Below are positions 40,395 to 43,749 of a stretch of DNA of 43,749 nt, one piece after another; position 1 is the stretch's first letter, and the number at the start of each line of letters is the position of its first letter. The stretch is taken from positions 1-43,749 of the forward strand of contig JAILHP010000190.1 in the NCBI GenBank assembly GCA_024695705.1. The letters run 5' to 3'. Made by a program: the position numbers and the translations under genes. The DNA comes from Prevotella sp. (GTDB taxonomy: Bacteria > Bacteroidota > Bacteroidia > Bacteroidales > Bacteroidaceae). The notes below the pieces were generated by a model. It was not told the DNA's origin, made no database searches, and saw nothing but the letters and a program-made list of their open reading frames with translations.

Positions 40395-41025
40395 CAAACT
40401 GGAACAGCTCCTCCGACAAATGTATGCCGAGGAGTCCCTCCACGAAGAAAAAGACATCGATACCTCGTCCATCATCGACGAGGAGTGGGCGAAGTTTGAA
40501 GCCAAGCACTTTGGAAATGCTACCTCCACCTCCACTGATGGAAGCGCAGATTCTATGGCGGCAGCACGCTCGGCTTCGCCGCTTTGCTCTGCAAAGAAGT
40601 CTTCACTCTACACTCTAAACTCTAAACTCTTGAAGATTGCAGCCATGTTCATCGGCGTGCTGATGCTCTCGGGTATCGCCTACGCTGCTTTCCACTATTT
40701 CAGTGGCGACCCACAACCCTCAGCAAATATCTCTCAACCCTCATCGCTCAGCCCTCAGCCCTCAACACTCAACCCTCAACCTTCAACCCTCAACCCACAA
40801 CCCTCAACTCCCATCGTCTTTGAGGATGCGGAACTGGCTACGATTCTCCAGGAGGTTGCAACTTTCTATAAGTGTGAGACCGTTTATAAGAATGAGAAGG
40901 TGAAGCACGTGCGACTCTACTTCACATGGGACAAGACAAAGTCGATAGACGAGATTGTCGAGACGTTTAACAAGTTTGAGCGTTTCCACATCACCCGAGA
41001 GAACCAGAAACTGATTGTAGAATAA
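40381..41025 (+). CDS. Compact anti-sigma protein with DUF4974/STN-like C-terminal domain
   Basis: 214 aa. Cytoplasmic residues 1-80 presumably bind the sigma factor (LRQMYAEESLHEEK, IIDEEWAKFE). One transmembrane helix spans about 84-107. A Pro/Ser/Asn linker (110-145, repeats of LNPQPST) follows, then a DUF4974/STN-like domain (FEDAELATILQEVATFYKCETVYKNEKVKHVRLYFTWDKTKSIDEIVETFNKFERFHI). The FecR domain usual in Bacteroidetes anti-sigma proteins is absent; these are typically about 330 aa. Two 7-nt repeat tracts flank the helix, one in the cytoplasmic and one in the periplasmic part. The gene overlaps the sigma gene by 14 bp and precedes the receptor by 16 bp, so these form one signalling unit. 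Confidence 0.85.
   Translation: MESNDKLEQLLRQMYAEESLHEEKDIDTSSIIDEEWAKFEAKHFGNATSTSTDGSADSMAAARSASPLCSAKKSSLYTLNSKLLKIAAMFIGVLMLSGIAYAAFHYFSGDPQPSANISQPSSLSPQPSTLNPQPSTLNPQPSTPIVFEDAELATILQEVATFYKCETVYKNEKVKHVRLYFTWDKTKSIDEIVETFNKFERFHITRENQKLIVE
40604..40631. repeat. 7-nt-period tract ahead of the anti-sigma membrane helix
   Basis: CACTCTA, CACTCTA, AACTCTA, AACTCTT: four heptamers encoding SLYTLNSKL. Confidence 0.85.
40709..40813. repeat. 15-unit 7-nt-period tract in the anti-sigma gene
   Basis: Fifteen heptamers (105 bp, 35 codons), mostly ACCCTCA variants. They encode the Pro/Ser linker with LNPQPST repeats after the membrane helix. This is the longest tract in the window. Confidence 0.92.
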
Positions 41026-41041
41026 GAAAGCAGTAGTCATC

Positions 41042-43603
41042 ATGAGAAAGATTATATTCACAGCCCTGCTCTGCAGCCTGTGCCTGTGCCTCAATGCCCA
41101 GAAACTGACCCGCAACTATCATAACCAGTCACTCTCGAAGGTGCTGGAAGACCTCAATGCCGTCACTGGCGACCAGACCATCTACTTCATCTACGATGAG
41201 CTGGAGGACTTCACCGTGACCTGCCACTTCACCAACCTGACGCTGAAAGAAGCCGTCAACGAGGTCATCGGCTTCTACCCCATGAAAGTGAGCTACGACC
41301 AGAACAACATCTTCGTGGAGTGTACGCAAAAGGAAACCACGAAAGTCATTGGCCGGCTGGTCGATAATGCCAGACACCCCATAGAGTTCGCCAACGTCTC
41401 GTTGCTCAGCGACAGAGATTCCACATTCCTGAACGGCAGCGTGAGCAATGAGAACGGCGACTTTGTCATTCCCTGCAATGCCCGCCGCGTGACGGTTAGG
41501 GCAACCTGCATCGGCTACCAGACCTTGCTGCGCAGCGTCAGCGTGGGCGAGATAGGCACCATCGTTATGCAGCCTGAGACCTACAGCATTGACGGTGTGG
41601 TGGTAAAGGGCGTAATTCCGCAGTACAAGATGACCACGGGCGGCATGACCATCGAGGTTCAGCACAGCATCCTCCACGATGTGGGTACTGCTGATGACTT
41701 GCTCTCCTTGTTGCCAGGTGTTCAGGGGCGTGACGGCAAGTTTACCATCATGGCCAAGGGCGAGCCCGAAATCTACATCAACAATAAGAAGGTGCGCGAT
41801 GCGCATGAGCTGAAGCAACTGAAGTCGGTCGATGTAAAGAACGTGGAGATTATCACTGCCCCTGGTGCCCAGTACAATGCCGAGGTGAATGCCGTCATCC
41901 GCATCAAGACGCTGAAGCCACAGGGCGACGGACTAAGCCTGATGGCTACCGGCAATCTACAGCGTAACAACCACTGGAGCAGCTACGACGACCTGACCGT
42001 GAAGTACCGCACGGGTGGACTGGAGGCTTTTGCCAACGTGGCGTTCGACTGGGGGCACTTCAGCAACGACGAAGACCTGGATCAGGAGCTGCACATCAGC
42101 CAGGACCAGTATAACATCCATGCCTATGCACCCGTAAGGACGCGCTGGACACGACTTCAGTACCAGACAGGGTTGAGCTATGACTTCAACACAGACCATT
42201 CTGTCGGCCTTAGTTTTTCGTTAGAAAGGCAACCATCTCAGCACTTCAAGAATGACATGCCGCAGGAGTATCAGAAGAACGGAGCGTACTATGGCAGCAT
42301 CCTCCTAAAGACCGTGGGTGAGGAGCCTGATAAGCCCGTGTGGGAACTGAACTCGTACTATATAGGAAAGGTGGGAAAGCTGGGCATCGACCTGAATGCT
42401 ACCCTGCTACGACGCGAATCGGGAGACCAGTTCAACCAGGAGGAGTTGAGTCCGGAGTTGGGCAACCGCACCCTTACCATCATCAACGAGGAGAAACGAA
42501 CGTTGGCAGCCGGCAAACTGGTACTGACTTACCCTGTATGGCAAGGTGTACTGAGCTTCGGCTCGGAGGCCACCTCCACGGAGAGCCATGGTCACAACAT
42601 CGACCAGGAGAATATCATACCCGAGGCCGACAACGAGATGAAGGAAAAGAACATTGCCGGTTTTGCAGAATACGAACTCACGCTCAACGCTCACCACTCA
42701 ACGCTCAACTTTAACGCCGGCCTACGTTACGAGCATGTAGCCACGGACTACACGTCGTTCGGCATCTGGCAGCCAGAGCCCAGCCGTACCTATAACGACT
42801 GGTTCCCCAACCTCTCAGTGGCCTGGCGGAAAGACAAGTGGGGCGCACAGCTGAGCTACAGCAAGCGCATCTCACGTCCACCCTACCGCATGCTGTCATC
42901 CATGGTAGTTTATGACAGCCGAATGATTTATGAGGGCGGCAACCCGTTGCTGCGACCTTCGGTACGTCAGAGCATCGACTTCAACCTCACCTATTCCTGG
43001 CTCAACTTCACGACGGGCTTTACACGTGAGAACGACCTGATTAGCCACATTGCCGAAGTCTATGACGAGGCGAACGAGATTGCCATCTTCCGACCCGTCA
43101 ACATCGACCATCAGGACCGCGTCTATGCTACCCTCGTGGTATCACCGAAGCTGGGTTTCTGGCAGCCACAAGCCACGCTGCATTACTATCAGCAGATGTT
43201 TGACGCCGAAGCCTACGGTGTACCGATGAAGCTGAACAAGCCTGAATTCAGCTTCAATCTGAGAAACTGGTTCCTCATCAATCCCACGACGAAGGCACTT
43301 GTTTACATCGATTATACCGGTAGCAACCACTGGGCATTTATGTATCGTGGCAGCAATTTTACCATGGGTGCCCGTGTGCAGAAAACCTTTTGGCAAGGAA
43401 GGTTGAACGCTACACTGTATGCCAACGACATCTTCCGCACCATCAAGACGAAGACGACCACCTACTACGCCATAGGATCAACCGCTCAGAACGACTATAA
43501 CTATACGCAGAGCGTAGGCCTCACCCTGAGCTACAACTTCAACGTCACCTCATCGAAATACAAGGGAACAGGTGCCGGCAACGAGGAGCGAAACCGACTC
43601 TGA
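41042..43603 (+). CDS. STN-domain TonB-type outer-membrane receptor
   Basis: 853 aa. Signal peptide (residues 1-19), an STN (secretin/TonB short N-terminal) domain (residues 20-95; SLSKVLEDLNAVTGDQTIYFIYDELEDFTV, LTLKEAVNEVIG), a carboxypeptidase-regulatory-like domain (VIGRLVDNARHPIEFANVSLL), a plug region (GTADDLLSLLPGVQGRDGKFTI, EIYINNKKVRD, VEIITAPGAQYNAEVNAVIRIK) and an OMP_b-brl_3-type barrel to the end. The STN domain is the part that signals to anti-sigma proteins in FecA-type systems, which fits its place after the sigma and anti-sigma genes. No SusD-like partner is present. A 7-nt repeat tract encodes LTLNAHHSTLNF in the barrel. The strong terminator is 9 bp past the stop codon. Confidence 0.88.
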   Translation: MRKIIFTALLCSLCLCLNAQKLTRNYHNQSLSKVLEDLNAVTGDQTIYFIYDELEDFTVTCHFTNLTLKEAVNEVIGFYPMKVSYDQNNIFVECTQKETTKVIGRLVDNARHPIEFANVSLLSDRDSTFLNGSVSNENGDFVIPCNARRVTVRATCIGYQTLLRSVSVGEIGTIVMQPETYSIDGVVVKGVIPQYKMTTGGMTIEVQHSILHDVGTADDLLSLLPGVQGRDGKFTIMAKGEPEIYINNKKVRDAHELKQLKSVDVKNVEIITAPGAQYNAEVNAVIRIKTLKPQGDGLSLMATGNLQRNNHWSSYDDLTVKYRTGGLEAFANVAFDWGHFSNDEDLDQELHISQDQYNIHAYAPVRTRWTRLQYQTGLSYDFNTDHSVGLSFSLERQPSQHFKNDMPQEYQKNGAYYGSILLKTVGEEPDKPVWELNSYYIGKVGKLGIDLNATLLRRESGDQFNQEELSPELGNRTLTIINEEKRTLAAGKLVLTYPVWQGVLSFGSEATSTESHGHNIDQENIIPEADNEMKEKNIAGFAEYELTLNAHHSTLNFNAGLRYEHVATDYTSFGIWQPEPSRTYNDWFPNLSVAWRKDKWGAQLSYSKRISRPPYRMLSSMVVYDSRMIYEGGNPLLRPSVRQSIDFNLTYSWLNFTTGFTRENDLISHIAEVYDEANEIAIFRPVNIDHQDRVYATLVVSPKLGFWQPQATLHYYQQMFDAEAYGVPMKLNKPEFSFNLRNWFLINPTTKALVYIDYTGSNHWAFMYRGSNFTMGARVQKTFWQGRLNATLYANDIFRTIKTKTTTYYAIGSTAQNDYNYTQSVGLTLSYNFNVTSSKYKGTGAGNEERNRL
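42675..42709. repeat. 7-nt-period tract inside the receptor gene
   Basis: AACTCAC, GCTCAAC, GCTCACC, ACTCAAC, GCTCAAC: five heptamers encoding LTLNAHHSTLN within a barrel strand-turn region. Confidence 0.82.
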
Positions 43604-43611
43604 ACATTAAC

Positions 43612-43643
43612 AAAAGGCTTCCCACGATGGTGAGAAGCCTTTT
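43612..43643. terminator. Terminator after the STN receptor, probably bidirectional
   Basis: AAAAGGCTTC (43612-43621) pairs with GAAGCCTTTT (43634-43643) around a 12-nt loop, followed by T-rich sequence. The gene at 43668 on the other strand reads into the same hairpin. Confidence 0.92.
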
Positions 43644-43667
43644 TACTTTTTTACCTGTTTACCTTTT

Positions 43668-43749
43668 TTACCTTTCAATCACCGTGAGCACCGTGTCTCC
43701 AGGTTTGAAGAGCAGGCCCGTACACTTCGTGGCGGCAGCCTTGTAGGTC
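43668..43749 (-). CDS. C-terminal end of an unidentified gene, cut by the window edge
   Basis: The minus strand reads an open frame for 26 residues (ending GLLFKPGDTVLTVIER and a TAA stop at 43668-43670) and continues past the window. The coding frame ends just ahead of the terminator hairpin. The fragment is too short to name the protein. Confidence 0.6.
   Translation of the reverse strand, partial: TYKAAATKCTGLLFKPGDTVLTVIER

Noticed and set aside
40709-40813. Reading the repeat tract as a CRISPR array or minisatellite of a mobile element
   Set aside because: The units are only 7 bp, have no spacers and remain within an intact reading frame.
1-43749. tRNA, rRNA, prophage or insertion sequence
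   Set aside because: No cloverleaf, rRNA segment, transposase, integrase or terminal inverted repeats with target duplications were noticed on either strand.

Overview
The window looks like a chromosomal segment of a Bacteroidales bacterium, most likely a member of the Prevotellaceae. The reasons are the many Bacteroidetes-type promoters (TAnnTTTG near -7, sometimes with TTTG or TTG about 19-20 nt upstream), Bacteroidetes-restricted families (LruC-type lipoprotein, DUF4230, DUF5606, DUF4738, DUF4974 anti-sigma, STN and carboxypeptidase-regulatory outer-membrane receptors), the long NusB, and menaquinone as the respiratory quinone. It is a housekeeping region. I see no prophage, transposase, CRISPR array, rRNA or tRNA.

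Layout. 1-2.4 kb, minus: a pyruvate carboxylase/oxaloacetate decarboxylase-like subunit and queF. 2.6-5.4 kb, plus: an exported thioredoxin-like protein and a LruC-type lipoprotein. 5.6-8.4 kb, minus: a probable operon rplY-pth-S4 protein-Na/Ca antiporter ending in a strong hairpin. 8.6-12 kb, plus: nusB-yajC-ybbR-coaE-DUF5606, ending in a perfect 28-bp inverted repeat shared with a convergent outer-membrane receptor (12.0-15.0 kb). 15.2-24 kb: aroB and the menaquinone genes. menB-menC-menE and hotdog thioesterase-menF-menD are two minus-strand groups separated by a plus-strand uridine kinase-like gene. 24-26 kb, minus: two tandem ROK-family genes. 26.2-31.1 kb, plus: lysS-gpsA-pgi-HAD phosphatase. 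31.1-35.3 kb: a DUF4738 lipoprotein, two DUF4230 genes with an AGCS amino-acid symporter, and trmO. 35.4-38.9 kb: exported MBL-fold protein, porin and Na/solute symporter. 38.9-43.7 kb: an envelope protein, then an ECF sigma factor, a compact anti-sigma and an STN-type outer-membrane receptor, and the tail of one more gene at the right edge.

The most unusual content is three families of dispersed small elements overlaid on these ordinary genes. (1) About twenty degenerate tandem tracts with a 7-nt period. They fill gaps between co-directional genes just ahead of start codons, and they also lie inside coding sequences (coaE, aroB, menC twice, menF, a DUF4230 gene, the anti-sigma gene twice, the last receptor). 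Because 7 is not a multiple of 3, a tract passes through all three frames, and the coding tracts are nearly all in the orientation that contains no stop codon. (2) GC-rich palindromic elements of about 30-38 bp inserted in frame in five genes, encoding phrases such as SPSPFGEGRGEA, comparable in behaviour to the palindromic coding elements known from Rickettsia. (3) A roughly 70-bp, nearly palindromic promoter cassette found almost unchanged at three divergent intergenic regions, ahead of the thioredoxin-like gene, aroB and the uridine kinase-like gene.

Several proteins also depart from their families: a carboxylase-type subunit without the biotinyl lysine, a thioredoxin-like protein without the nucleophilic cysteine, a ROK protein without its catalytic aspartate, a MenD that seems to lack part of its central domain, and an anti-sigma protein whose FecR domain position is taken by a 7-nt-repeat-encoded Pro/Ser linker. 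Function calls rest on motif recognition by eye; no database search was run.
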